A stretch of 64,000 bases of DNA from Favolaschia claudopus (GCA_037176885.1 JAWWNJ010000004.1:1178001-1242000), one strand, 5' to 3'. Shown: positions 44,604-56,328, numbered from the stretch's first letter. Program-made: numbers and translations. The notes: generated from the sequence alone by a model not told the origin.

Positions 44604-45551
44604 TTAATCTTTACCAAAGAAACCGTCGAATGGACCCTCCACTACCTTTGCCTTCCCCTTGCCTCTTCGCTTTGGAACAGGATCTTTCTTTGGACTAGAT
44701 TCTCCCGCGTTCGTTGCCACTACGTGTATGATAGCTTTCAGAGAGAAATCCTCTGAATGATCCATGATTAGCGTGCTACAAAACATGGCGAAAATGTGGA
44801 TACCAATTGGTTTCACTGTGACAGCAGCTCTGCAAGTGGGGCAGGAGAAATCTGGCTGAGGGCCTTGGGAGGCAATGAGGGCGGCAATGTATGGGTGCGC
44901 TCGGATACGGGGATGTGAAAGATGATAGGCCGGCTGGTTGGTGGCATGCCAGTTGGGATTAGCGGCCATATGCTGGGCTAGGCAAGTATCTGCCGCAAAA
45001 TCAGCGCATGGTCTCAGAACAGGGGACGGGTACACTCACTGAACCACTCTACAAGACACTTTACACAGAAAGTGTGACCACAATTAGATAGGTTGTACGG
45101 ACTCCACATCGTTCCCGCGCATATGGCGCAACACAAATGATCTTCCAATTGAGCCGCGTCCTGAGAACAGGTTGAGCGAAACCCACGACAGATGGAGCCC
45201 ACTCACGAGAATAACTTTCCCTGGACGCTTTAGTTCGGCTATCTCCTTCTGAGCCCGTTCCAATTGTGTTTCAAGCGTTGCCAGCTGTGAAGCCTTGTGC
45301 TTCAACTTATGGATTTCCTGCTGTAGCTCCTTGACCTCGTTCGCGGGTGGCATCTTTCGGGGCGGGGGTTCATCCTCCTCGGATGAGAATATTTCGATCA
45401 ATTCCTGAGGTTGAGGTACGGTGCGTTTCTTCTTCTTGGGAAGAGACTGTCGAATGATTACCGAGCCCCTGACAACTATATCATCGTCGCTGGATGGTGC
45501 GGCGCGGGAAGGTTTTGGAGCTGAACGGCGCGTCACTCGCGTCACTGGCAT
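44604..45551 (-). CDS. RING-finger E3 ligase candidate with SUMO-interaction-like motifs
   Basis: Start MPVTRVTRRSAPKPSRAAPSSDDDIVVRG at 45551. Two short hydrophobic patches next to acidic/Ser clusters (DDDIVVRG and LIEIFSSEEDE) look like SUMO-interacting motifs. A coiled coil follows (VKELQQEIHKLKHKASQLATLETQLERAQKEIAEL, about residues 65-100). The RING is CCAICAGTMWSPYNLSNCGHTFCVKCLVEWF and, after an intron and an insert of roughly 55 residues, FSCPTCRAAV; the C3HC4 ligands are all present but the gap before the last Cys pair is unusually long. The C-terminus is basic (KKDPVPKRRGKGKAKV) and ends DGFFGKD. Plain RING proteins of other function are possible. Confidence 0.82.
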
Positions 45552-45832
45552 GGAGGGATGAAGGTAGAGGACAAAAGGAAGTTCGTCTATGCCGTGATTT
45601 GTTGTTGTGATTGCACAGCCACTCATCGCCAATTCCCACGTTTTCTCAGAACACCTGTCATTGTCAAGGCCTGGGAAACTTGATGTGTACGGCGATCCAG
45701 ACGATGATGACAAGGAGATTGCATGGCAAATACAAGCGGATGGTATGAAACGCGCATCGTTCACGGTGTATTGAAGGTACATTTGAGGATATACATATAA
45801 AAATTTACAGAAGATCTTCGAGTACTGTACTA

Positions 45833-47098
45833 TTAAATCGATCGTGGCAATTCGTCAATGCATTCTTTAATAATGCGCATCGTCGGTTCCTGTGAGTGAG
45901 GTCGCAAAAAAGCTCGTCGGAGAGACTTGAGAATCTCACTTGATCATACAGACTGCGCGCGCAGACTCGATTAGGGCATTTGGCCAACCAACAAGCCTTA
46001 GCCTCCGGCCAATCTACCAAACCTTTGTCAAGAATTGTATCTAGAACACAAGTCAACTTCGAAAACTGGCGCCAGTCGGCAACGACGCACCACCAAGAGG
46101 TCGTATTTCTATTTCTTGGATCATCCGAAATTTTAATATTCGCCAGGTATGGTAGTCCAGAGGCGCGTTGCAGTTTCCACAGGTAGAAGCAGCATTTTCC
46201 GATGCAACGAACGGGGGTTTATTTAAGCGGTCCCGAAGGCTGTAATTCTAAGAAGGCGTCGAGGAACATAGATTATGCACGTACGACTCTTTCCGACTGT
46301 GATGCAGCGATATCAAGTCAAGAAGAGCGTCAGTTGACAGTCGGCGAAGTCCTTGGCGTACTTGAGGATCATGGAGATGGTGAGCGAGTGTTTGAGTAGA
46401 GGCGAACCTGGCCTCTTCCTCCCATCCATATCTGCACGCGACTGTGTAAAGTCGGAAGGGTGAATCGAGAAACGGAGGCGTCATGACCAAAAGGCGAATG
46501 ACGCCTATCGGGCCAGGCATGTCGTATTTCTCAGCAGCGAAGAGGATCTTGTCGACTACGTCGTAATGGACTATGGGGAAAAGATCATTCTGGGTTTGAT
46601 ATCATTGGCCACAGGAGGCCACAGGTAACACTCACCGATCGGGAGCAGCGGGAGCCCAGATATCATTCTGAGCAGTAATTCAAGAGTATCTGTACACATA
46701 ACTCGAGTTGGTCAAGACTTTTTCTGGTCTTAACGAAACTTGCCTTCGTCTTCTTCCATGAATATGACCTCCACCGGAGACGACTGACCTTGAGGTAATG
46801 ATAGCATGGTCCGAAACCAGTAGAGGGTATCGATGAAGGGCACAAGTGCTGGGGGGAGAACACTTACCAAGAAGAAGTTGTTTTCAGAATAAAAGAGTGT
46901 ATACGAAAAAACGTGTTGCCTCCTTTGGCGGACAGTACTATCTGGCCATTCAGACAGAGAGTGGCTACAGAGAATGGGTGTACCTATGTCGCCATCGGGG
47001 GAATCAAAGGCAGGATTGAAGGAAGGAGCTTGAGATCGTGAGGTATCGTCCGACTCTGAATCATCTGAAGACTGCATGGAGGGTGTCTCTAGGTTCAT
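45833..47098 (-). CDS. BTB/POZ domain protein of the basidiomycete type
   Basis: Start MNLETPSMQSSDDSESDDTSRSQAPSFNPAFDSPDGDI at 47098: acidic lead-in, then the F-D-S-P-D-G-D-I start of the fungal BTB domain. Next exons encode FFLVSVLPPALV..., MLSLPQGQSSPVEVIFMEEDEGKF and, later, FRLYTVACRYGWEEEARFASTQTL, a segment highly typical of mushroom BTB proteins (LxxYxIACRYGWExEAxxAA). It closes with LLDLISLHHSRKES, CPNRVCARSLYDQ and, after an intron, EPTMRIIKECIDELPRSI. About 300 residues. These proteins are numerous in Agaricomycetes and of unknown individual function. The start lies 92 bp from the divergent enoyl-CoA hydratase gene. Confidence 0.82.
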
Positions 47099-47190
47099 CG
47101 TACAGTCCGGCTTTTCCGGCGTCTAAATGATCCCCGGTTCATGGGTCAAGTTGGACGCGGCAACCCGCCGCATTCACCATTTGGTATACC

Positions 47191-48307
47191 ATGTTCCTAC
47201 GCCCGCCTTTGCGTCTTGCTTTCAACCATTCCCTTCGCGTCAGACCCTTCCTTCCTCACCCCTCCCGACGATTCATGTCTACCACCAACTACGAATACAT
47301 CCTTGTCGCCCATCCGGAACCAAGAGTTGCTTTGATCACTTTGAACCGGCCAAAAGCTTTGAATGCGTTATGCACTCCGCTTTTCAATGAACTGAACAAA
47401 GCTCTGAGTGACCTCGATGCCGACGACAACGTCGGCGCAGTCGTTCTTACCGGCTCGGAGAAAGCTTTCGCAGGTGTGTAACCAATGGTGTAGCTCAGTG
47501 CCCTACTGACTAGCGTAGCCGGCGCGGATATCAAGGAGATGAAAGACAAAGAATGTGGGTTTGTCTTCGAGTCTGTTCAAACTTTTTCTAACACGCAACT
47601 AGACTCCGATGTATTCAAGAACCGTTTCCTCGAAGACTGGGCTACCATTGGCAAGCTTCGCAAACCAATCATTGCTGCAGTCAGCGGCTATGCCGTTCGT
47701 GCGTTTCCCGGTGCATCGCATACAGTACTCACCGTGTACTAGCTTGGCGGAGGATGTGAACTCGCGCTTATGTGCGATATAATTCTTGCCTCGCCTACGG
47801 CCAAGTTCGGTCAACCCGAAGTCAACCTGGGTACCATTACTGGTGGAGGCGGGTCTCAGCGTCTTGCCCATGCCATTGGAAAATCGAGGACAATGGAGAT
47901 GGTTTTGACCGGTCGCAATGTCTCCGCTCAAGAAGCTGAAAAGTGGGGAATGGTCAGCCGGGTAGTCGGCGAAGGAGAAGGAGAGGTCGTGAAAGAGGCG
48001 ATTGAGATGGCCAAGACTATCGCTAGCAAGGGACAAGTTGCAGTTCAAGCCGCCAAAGAAGTAGTCAACGCCGGTATGTATCCATTCATGCTCGCAGATG
48101 AAAGCTAACGTTCCCCGAAGCATATGAACTTAATTTAGCAGAGGGCCTACGCTTCGAGAGAAGAATCTTCCACGGAACCTTTGCCACGAAGGATCAGAAA
48201 GAGGGTACGTTGTTGCAGACGATCCGACGACGCACGCCCTCATACATCACTCGACAGGGATGGCCGCTTTTGCAGAAAAAAGAAAGCCTGCGTTCACTCA
48301 TTCGTAA
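47191..48307 (+). CDS. ech1: Enoyl-CoA hydratase, mitochondrial
   Basis: Hydrates trans-2-enoyl-CoA in fatty-acid or branched-chain amino-acid breakdown. Start [33 protein letters not shown] at 47191 is a clear mitochondrial presequence (Arg-rich, no acids) with RRFMS as a processing-like end. The crotonase body reads [65 protein letters not shown] and [22 protein letters not shown], so the oxyanion-hole AGADI and GGGCE are intact and both catalytic Glu residues (GGGCEL and QPEVNLG) are kept. Later exons give [51 protein letters not shown]. Length is normal (about 280). Identity is secure; the exact substrate range is not readable. Confidence 0.94.
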
Positions 48308-48653
48308 ATATGGAACTGAACTTGACTGTATACTACGTGAATACAAGAGCAATGCTCGAATCTTGCGTTGAACACTCTTCATCTTTGAAAATTCCCTTAT
48401 TCGGATGTGAAGCGGTTGTTATTGGTTGTTTATTGAGGTCCCGGTAAACTTTCTACACTTTGTATGATGCTCGCATCAACTTCTTCCAGGGCATTAGGTC
48501 TATGCCTGTCTCGATTATCTTCAACAGGTTCAATCTAATTCTCAACGCACTTGCATTCCGTGATACTTAGGCTGCTAGCAGGTCATCGAATACAAAAAGC
48601 TTCCCAATGTCCGAGTCGGCCCTCACCCGCATCCCAGATTGCCTGCCAGAATA
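48308..48653. other. Intergenic region between enoyl-CoA hydratase and Mtf2-like genes
   Basis: 346 bp. The hydratase 3' flank is AT-rich. From about 48540 an open frame without ATG reads LRLLAGHRIQKASQCPSRPSP into the start of the next gene; it looks like a mitochondrial presequence, but I see no in-frame ATG for it. Confidence 0.4.
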
Positions 48654-49657
48654 TGTCGACTCGGTACGTTGCTTGTTCATAATTATATCCCCTACTTGCT
48701 CATGTGCACAGTCAAGGTCACGAGCCGAACTGGGACCACATCTTTCGTGACCTCGAAGAAACACCACCTCCCATTCCTCAGACAAATGTGGGCCCTCGAC
48801 GACCACGGCGACAAACCATGACTGCTCAAGAAATCAAAGCCTTTAACGAGGTTTTCAATCTCATCTTCGACTCGATGAGTGAGAAAGCTGGCGACGCTGG
48901 GCAAAGCTCATCCATTAACACTGCCAATTCCGGAATGGCGGATCTATTTAGCACACTTCGACGCCATTCGAAGCGGACGAAGTGGACCACCGAGGCTACA
49001 GAGGAGTTGGACCGCAAGAAAGATGGGATGGATAGGTGTACCACCGACCGCCAATTACTCGAATGGGCGATGCGGGAGGTCTTTGGTGAATCACAAACAT
49101 ACGAACAAGACTTCAACAAGGCAAGAGCCGAAGCGGAGGATGGCGCGGAGTTGCCGGCCCTGCAACCAGCAACATACCCCCATACGATTGCCCTCCTCAT
49201 GAAAACCTTCAGGGACAGATACCGCGACCCCCACTTGGCACTTTCCATGTTCGACTATGCTCGACATCTTTCCATTGCCTCTTATGTGTTTGGTTGTTCC
49301 ACGAGCGCGTACAACGAACTTATCGACACCCGATGGACGTGTTTCAAAGATCTCAAGGGCGTACATGACGCTATTGAAGAGATGTATATTAATGGCGTTG
49401 ACATGGATAACAGGACGAAAGAATTGGCCGAGACAGTGCGCCACGAAGTTGGGAGCCGAAATATCTGGATGGAAGAGGGTGAAATTGGGGCAAATGGGGC
49501 TTGGACTATGTTGCAGAACATAGAACGACTGGTCAACTCGAATGTTGCTACCAGTGGAAACAAGCCGACAGATAAGAGGAAAGGACCATGGAATGATTGG
49601 AGAGCATTAGAACAATCCGAGAAAGTTGCTCCGGAATGGGAGTTCGATAAGTGGTAA
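48654..49657 (+). CDS. Mtf2-like C-terminal-domain protein (putative mitochondrial RNA factor)
   Basis: First ATG giving a consistent splice is 48654: MSTR joined across an intron (GTACGT...GCACAG) to QGHEPNWDHIFRDLEETPPPIPQ. The conserved part is YPHTIALLMKTFRDRYRDPHLALSMFDYARHLSIASYVFGCSTSAYNELIDTRWTCFKDLKGVHDAIEEMYINGVDMDNRT, a helical, PPR-like region that I associate with Mtf2/Nam1-type proteins of mitochondrial transcript handling. The tail ends APEWEFDKW. A presequence-like frame precedes 48654 without an ATG, so the true start may lie in an upstream exon that I did not find. The family call rests on memory of similar fungal proteins. Confidence 0.65.
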
Positions 49658-49870
49658 TACGTATGATACGGAGAGCTGATAATACATATACTACAAACGT
49701 TGCTGGCCCTGGTCTGGAATGCGTTTGAAGCAGATTCTATGTGAACGGAATCCAGATGTGTCGCTACATACTACAATGAAATGGTGCACTAAGAAGTTGA
49801 CAAAAAATGGGGGGTATTGATGTAGATTGATGTTCCAGGTGAAAAGTGAAAGATACGCAAATGAACAAGA

Positions 49871-52800
49871 TTAGTGGTGGCGGCGCGATCGTGATTTTGA
49901 CTGGCGGGGAGGAGGAGCAGTAGACACTGCTCCAAGTCCGTGAGCTGGTGTGAAGCCCTCATCTATTTCGCCGCATTTGAGGTGTAATAGGAGGTTATAT
50001 ACGAAGATCTGCTCGTATCTGTCCAGAACTCGTGAGACAAAGAAAACCCAAATTGTGGGCGACATACTGAGCGTTGGTGAACACAACCGACATCGATTCA
50101 GAGTTGCATCGGAGTAGATTGGGTGCCATGACCAGGGCCAAGTTAGCAGGCGTCATCTTTGTGACATTCTGGATCCGTTCCTCGAGAAACAGCTGAAGGA
50201 AACTGATTACAAACAGCACCACGCGACGATTTATCGTTGGCAGGCGTTGCACAATTTGCACACAAGCGACAGGGTCTTTTGAGCTGGTTATGCACTCGTT
50301 GTACATTTCATCTGGCACAAGTGGGTCGCAAAGCTCACGCAGCCACAGTTTCATGAGCGAGGCGAGAACGTGCGGATCGTCCACGCCATCCAGGGTATAG
50401 TACCCTTTGTCGATCCGCAGCTTGAGATCAGAGACAGAATCTCCGTCTCCTGGAACTCGAAATATGCCTTCAGACTTGCCGCCACCGAGTGCCAAAATGC
50501 CATCGCCTAAGAATGGAAGGATGATTGGCACTTTCTGCTGTGGATAGTTTCGTTCCTGGAGTCTGAAAATAGCGTCGAGCGATTCTCCAAAAGTAGAAGG
50601 ATTAAAAGCGGCATCCTAAAAGAACACATATAAGACTACTACTCTGATGATAAAAACTCGAGTTGTAAACGTGCCGATGCCGTCTCTATTTCAGCCGGTG
50701 TAGGAGGTTTTCCTCGAGGTCCCTTTTTGGAAATGAACGTCAGACGTTTCAAGCAATATTTGGCCATCACATCGACCCTTCCTTCCTGTTGAGTCGTGTG
50801 CTGCTGCATGAATGAACGAAGGTACGCCTCGAAGTTTTTTGAGGGGGGAAAAGTGATGAGAAGTACGCAAAGTAACTGCCACCCCCTGAATATGCTTTCA
50901 CTAGATTCGCATGTTAGCATTGCGTCCAAACTATGGTGCTTTTGAACGTACGGATTGGGGTTCCCCGTAAGCTGTTTCATTGTTTGACAGTAGATCTCGT
51001 CTCTCAGCTCGCCGTGCGTCAAGCCTTCTCCCAGAAGCCATCGCTCTTCCTCAATCACAGCATTGTTGCTTCCCAGTGAGGTAGTTGAGCTATTGATTGG
51101 GGCAACCATCGAAACATAGCTTTCGTTCGTTACCCTCACGCCGACAGGTTTGTCTCGGTCGCGGTCTCCCATGATATGCTGAATGACCTTGAAAATCTTC
51201 ACGGCATCTTTGTTGAGATTGCGCCGAAGCGTAAGCAGCGGAGAGTGAAGAGGGGTCTTGAGCGAAGGTGATGAATACGGAGAAATCGGAGGAAAGCATG
51301 GGCTACCTTTTGCCAAGTCATCATCTGCGTAACAGGCACCCGTCTTCGGAATATGAAGCCAGTGCGATGAGTTGAGAAATACTGTCTTGCAAAGTCCGAC
51401 TCGGAAAATTGTTTTATTTCAGATGCAAGATCGGAAGGCAGGATTGGGTAAGTTCTGATGGTTAATCAGGGAAGCTAATGCAACGATGAGGAGCAGCGAC
51501 GTACCCAGAAGCAAGGGTTTCTGTTCGTGTCATCTGTGTTGGCGGACGAACATGAGGATCAACAGGAATGGGCTTCCCAGCCGCTCGGTTCTTGACAGGA
51601 CTCATGTCCATTGTCGCAGCTGCATACCTCAGTCAATTGGCTGAAATTTGTTGGAAATTTGTGAAAGAAAGTGAAAACTGACCGTGATTGAGTTTCGGCG
51701 CACTTATCTGCTTGCCGGCAACCGTCGGCGCAGATGTACTCCGACCCGTCGGTGCGGCAGGAATTGGCCGGCGAGGGGATGGTGGATGTTTACTTTTCTC
51801 CCGCGTAGGCGAGCCTGGGATCACAAGTTTGGGGGTACCGTTAACAGTAGTGCCATGACCGCTTTCCGATTGCGAGCTCGTCAGCATTTCAACAGCGGCA
51901 TTGAGACTCTGAGGGGGCGGAGAGCGGTGCGCTACATAAGGCGAAGATTTAGACCTAGTGCGCGGGCTGGAATCGGGATAGCTGGGATTGCCGTTCGGTC
52001 GTAGCTTTCCGTTCAGATTTGTTTTCTCCTTGGCGAGAGTAGGATCAGAAGGACCTGACACCGATGTTTTACGTGAGGGTGAAACCGAGCCAAGGTCAGT
52101 AACGTCAGGAGACGAGCCAGGGATCGTCGGGAGGTGAGAGGTCAAAGGAGGAAGACGCGGAATGGGCTGAGACTGCTCAGTGGAGGAAGAGGATCTCCGG
52201 AACTCTGGAATGTCGGAATGAAGAGTGTGTAAAGGGCCGGTATACGACTTCGACCGCCGATATCCTGGTGCCGGGTTAGACGGTCCCGGAAGATCGTCTG
52301 GTCCCTTTGAAAATCTATTGACCTGTGACAAACGCCGACCAAGAGCTGTATTCTATAAGACAGTTCGATGGGAGTTCAACTTGGGTGCGTTTAGTAGCGA
52401 CAGCACACGGACCTGTATTATCCCTAATGGTATAACAAACGCTGAACTGGGTCGCTCCCATACCGTTTCCCCCGTTTTCGTTTGATAGTAATAGGGCTGT
52501 CGATGAATGTAGTCAAAGACAAAGCAGAGCGAAGGAAGAAGCTTACCAGACCTCCCCGAGATTCGTCGCTGAGTTCCCACCATTCACCTTCTGCGCTTGG
52601 GGGGAGAACAAAGTTTCCTGCAAAGAGATCGGATCATGGATGTTGACCAGAAACAGCTTATTGACCTATGGGAGGATCCCAGCTTACTTGACCAGTGCTC
52701 GGGCATGCAAAGAACGAGGTTTGTGTCTGTTGGGTGTCCTGTTTGAGAGATTTGAGCAGAATAGCCCTGAAGACTCGCCTGGGGGTCAACTAGAGTAACC

Positions 52801-53024
52801 CAAAAATTTGAACCCCAAGCAGCTTCGTTTTCAGTTGGGTTTGTGGAGATGGAACTGAGACTTTTCTGAGAACGAGGATTCCTGAGAGAAGACTTGGGCG
52901 GAGAAGGAGAAGCGCTGGAGCTAGACTTTGAGGGGGTATGCTCGATGGAGGGTATAGTGGTGAAGGTGGCGGAGGATCGGGGCAGGGAAGGCGGGGCTGT
53001 AGGGAGGGCCTGGGTCAAGGACAT
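49871..53024 (-). CDS. WW-MyTH4-RhoGAP protein (ARHGAP39/Vilse-like)
   Basis: GTPase-activating protein for Rho-family GTPases that links microtubule or kinesin-type domains to actin polarity. Start MSLTQALPTAPPSLPRSSATF at 53024; only ATG in frame. A WW domain reads WWELSDESRGG plus RQPYYYQTKTGETVWERP. A long Ser/Pro-rich linker carries many SPSRKTSV-type phosphosites. MyTH4 reads KDAVKIFKVIQHIMGDRD, EERWLLGEGLTHGELRDEIYCQTMKQLTGNPNP, GWQLLCVLLITFPPSKNFEAYLRSF. RhoGAP: GGGKSEGIFRVPGDGDSVSDLKLRID with the Arg finger intact, LASLMKLWLRELCDPLVP and MTPANLALVMAPNLLR. The tail is SKSRSRRHH. Domain order equals animal ARHGAP39 and slime-mould/fungal homologues. Confidence 0.9.
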
Positions 53025-53146
53025 GGTCGTAGAAGACAGGGCATATCCCCACAAATTTCCGAGTCGGAAGTCGCGTACGAAATGGCAGGTCTTATCCAAA
53101 ACAGGAACAGCGTCGCGTAAAAAATTATTGCGAAACGGGTCGAAAA

Positions 53147-54331
53147 TTATTCAACTCGCTTCTTTCCCTCTTCAACGAATTTGGCGAGCACATTCACGTC
53201 CGCTTTGTCCCCGCTATCTGACTGTGCAATCCGCGAATAAAGTTGCCCCAATCCGTGGTAAATATCTCCCTCCCCCTCTCCCACAAACCCTGCAATTTCC
53301 TCCATCTCTCCCACGAATCTATAAGCCTTATGAAAAGTCGGCGACTACTCAGTGATATATGAGAGGCACATGCCTTGGGAACCATCTACGGGAAGCTCAA
53401 TGTCAAAGAATCACTGCGAAATCAAACTCACGCACACTCGGGATAACGCCCACTAATCTCTTAAGGAACATGGGCTGGGATTCTCCTAGTTCGCGCAAAA
53501 GGGCGTCCGCAGTCGCAGGCGAGGACTACGCCACTTCACCGGAAACGCACACAAAATTTGCTGGACAGATACATACCTGGTGCGCCGCTGGATTTATTTT
53601 AGTCCCCAGCCACGAATCGCAGACGTCGTGTTACGCACCAAGAATCATGGTAGCGAAGAGTCCTGTAGTACCTTTGGTGATACCCTTCACAACTCACAAG
53701 GTTACCCTTAATCTGTAACATCCGAGCTACGCACCGCATAGGACATTTTCAGCGCACTTGCATCGCCTATACCCGCACCTTCTCCCTTCAGAGCGGAAAT
53801 CTTCAGGCCATACTTTGACAATTCAACAAAACGATCTAACACAGCAGTATCGTCCGCTGACGCGTAGATTGTAGGGTTGTAATCACTCTGCGGGGGGCCA
53901 CCGATAATACTAGCGTCGACAAACTTCCACGACGTTGGAGAGATAAATAACTCGGAGATGCGCTTCACGGTTGCCGGACTGGTCGCATTGGCCTCAATGA
54001 AAACTGGAGTTTCAAAGTCTGCTGAACGGGAGATTTCCGCCGATTCTTGAAGAAACTTCTCTGCGAACGCAAATGCGTCGTGTGGCGGCAAGATAGACAG
54101 CATGAAGTCGGCAGTGGAAGCTATTTCTCTCAAAGACGCGTCGACCATCCCAGAATCGTGAGCCCGACGGCGCGTCGCTTCGGAACGGTTATCCAGGTTG
54201 GTTAAAACTCGGACACCGTTCTGGGTGAGCACCTTTGCTACCCCGGAGCCCATTGCGCCTTTCAGAGTGTCAGCCAATCGACCTGCAAGGCCAACGTCCA
54301 TACCCGCTGCGATAATTGCGATAATCACCAT
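53147..54331 (-). CDS. 6PGDH-like dehydrogenase with DUF1932 C-terminal domain
   Basis: NAD(P)-dependent oxidoreductase of the 3-hydroxyacid/6-phosphogluconate dehydrogenase type. Start MVIIAIIAAG at 54331 joins across an intron to AMGSGVAKVLTQNGVRVLTNLDNRS, a Rossmann GxGxMG motif (AAGAMGSGV). Then TADFMLSILPPHDAFAFAEKF, PVFIEANATSPATVKRISELF, FVDASIIGGPPQ (substrate motif) and GDASALKMSYA. After short exons come GITKGTTGLFATMIL, ASSPATADALLRELGESQPMFLKRLVGVIPS, the 12-nt exon MVPK and AYRFVGEMEEIAGFVGEGEG, which I recognise as the DUF1932 signature (KAYRxVxEMEEIA). It ends KFVEEGKKRVE. The substrate is unknown. Its stop lies 122 bp upstream of the next gene's start on the same strand. Confidence 0.85.
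53327..53373 (-). other. GC-AG intron in the DUF1932 dehydrogenase gene
   Basis: On the minus strand exon ATGGTTCCCAAG is followed by donor GCATGT, and the acceptor CATAAG ends at 53327. The join gives VPKAYRFVGEMEEIAGF, the conserved motif. 47 nt. Confidence 0.85.
53374..53385 (-). other. 12-nt microexon of the DUF1932 gene
   Basis: ATGGTTCCCAAG, MVPK, between acceptor CCCGTAG (53386) and a GC donor. It completes the conserved KAYRxVGEMEEIA helix start. Confidence 0.8.
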
Positions 54332-54548
54332 GAGGGTGCAGAGATAAAGGTGAGGCGCGGGAAATATCACAATATGCAATGATCGCGATAAGCAGAGGTT
54401 ACATAATTACACTGTTGCTTTGTGGGGACCCGAAAACAAATGGCTGTTTTACAGATGTGGTTCCACCGAGAAGGCTAGCTCCTTCGACCCAGGATGAGTG
54501 AGATGTCCACGAGATAACCAGCATATAAATACAACATCCGACCTTCGC

Positions 54549-56058
54549 TTATGTCGTAGTTGTCGGAGGTGTTGGCTCTGAAACTTCGTCGTTGGTGGGG
54601 GCAGACAAGGCTTCCGGCTCATCTGGTATCATACCCATCTTCCTCTTCACGTTATCGAACGTTTTGACGAGTCGTCTCCGTGCTCCTAAAGCCGCAATGC
54701 CCTTTGCCTCAAGGGTAGGCTCGTCGAGGACAACCATCTCTTCCCAAGTCATACCGTCAAAGCACGAAGTATATTTGTGCAACCGCAAACTCCTCAACCA
54801 CGCCGGTACGTCCTTGAGTAACTCGGGATCGATCTCATCCTGAGGTGGAGTGGCCGAGCTTGAAGCACCTTTGGAGCTACCGCCTTTGCCCCCACTGCCC
54901 TTTGAACCGCCGCTACGGAGCGCGCTTCCCGCGTACCTGCCACCCGAAGTCCGCCAATTATTAGGCTTAGAGGAGTTCTGTTTAGCAGGTTGCGGCTGAG
55001 GCATGGCGGCTGGCAAAGGCATCCCCGGCGGCACCATCCCCATCATCATCTGCATCGCCATGAGCTGGTTCAACTGAGCCTCGGGGGTCAGAGGCATGCT
55101 ATTGAGCATCATAGGATTGATTAGGCCGCCCGGGAACATGGATGGACTCAGTAGTCCGGGCATAGCGTTTTGGTTGATCGCTTTGTTAGTTTTCTGGAAC
55201 ATGGGGACAAGGGGCGTGTTGACCATGTTTGCCCAACTACCTTCATCGGGGCGGTTGACAAGGAGATCCTGGCCTTGAGGTTCAGGCATCTGAGCTCTAG
55301 GCAGAGCAGCAGAGAGCGGCGTATTGAACTGAGGGGTTGCAGGGGTGAATGGGACGGGGATGTTGAGGTTCGCTGGCCGCAAGTTACGGTTAGCCTGTTG
55401 CTTTTGGATGGAACCATCCAGTGAGGCTTTCGTAACTCGTCAGCCAAATGTGCGAGTCTTCTTCGTCTGCCAGCGCGACGTACCTGTGAGAGGGGCACTA
55501 CCGGCCGGTCCCAGCATTTGCTGTAACACAGCGATCAAAAACCTGCAATCAGAACCCGAATTAGGTGGTTGCCAATATTGTAGACAGTGGTCAAAAACCT
55601 GATTTGGGACTGGTTAGAATGTTGTAGCAGAGTATATAAAGCCGCTGTTCGCTCTGGCTCTGACAAAACCTTGAACCCTAGTCAAGTAAGATTCAGCATC
55701 AACCGAGATAGATAGTGCGGATAATATCATACATTGCTCAATGGTGGCCAGCTCCTCGTTAAATTTGGGCTCCGCCGAGGCGGCCGCCATAGCGGCTAAT
55801 GTTCCCTCAAACTTGGAGAGATCATGGAACCACTCGTCCAGGCCTTCACCTAACACAAGACTAAAAACATGGCACACACACACCATAACAAGACATACCC
55901 TCCGGTTTGCCTCCAGGACCGCTCGCAAAGCGAGGTGAAGGCGGAACAACAAACCCGTTAGGTGTTGGCCGCGGTGAGGGCAAGGGACTAAGACGGGAGG
56001 CCGGAGCCTGCAGTTCAACTGTAGCGAACTGGGGTTTGGGGCTAGAGGGTTGAGTCAT
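54549..56058 (-). CDS. vts1: Vts1/Smaug SAM-domain RNA-binding protein
   Basis: Post-transcriptional regulator that binds hairpins (Smaug recognition elements) and recruits deadenylase. Start MTQPSSPKPQFATVELQAPASRLSPLP at 56058. The N-terminal fungal domain reads EGLDEWFHDLSKFEGTLAAMAAASAEPKFNEELATIEQ, VLSEPERTAALYTLLQHSNQSQIR and FLIAVLQQML. A Pro/Met/Gln-rich linker precedes the SAM domain: ELLKDVPAWLRSLRLHKYTSCFDGMTWEEMVVLDEPTLEAKGIAALGARRRLVKTFDNVKRKMGM. The KGIxALGARRR core holds the RNA-contacting Lys, Ala and basic residues. It ends EPTPPTTTT. One intron (55543-55598) shows signs of tandem duplication. Confidence 0.94.
55543..55598 (-). other. VTS1 intron flanked by a direct repeat
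   Basis: 56-nt GT-AG intron. The 5' end of the intron and the exon after it begin almost alike (GTTTTTGACCACTGT versus GTTTTTGATCGCTGT), both following CAG. On the plus strand the copies are 55522-55545 and 55579-55601, about 20 of 23 bases the same, with a period equal to the intron length. Confidence 0.8.
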
Positions 56059-56328
56059 TGGAAGGACCAGGTCAAGAACGAAGAGAAAGCAGATTGAGTA
56101 CAAGAAATGGTTTCGCCAGCGCGACACAGCATCGCCCTCGCAACGCCAAAAAGGTGCATCCCCGGACGCCGCGTTGATCAAAGCAATTGATGCCCCATCG
56201 CCATAACGAACAACAATAATAGAAAGGAAATCGGACTCACAATCGTTTGCTCACGATGCTCAGAAAACTGCATCATGACCCGAACGCGCGACGGGCGTCG
56301 TACTGAGCATAAATGTACATTTTGACTG

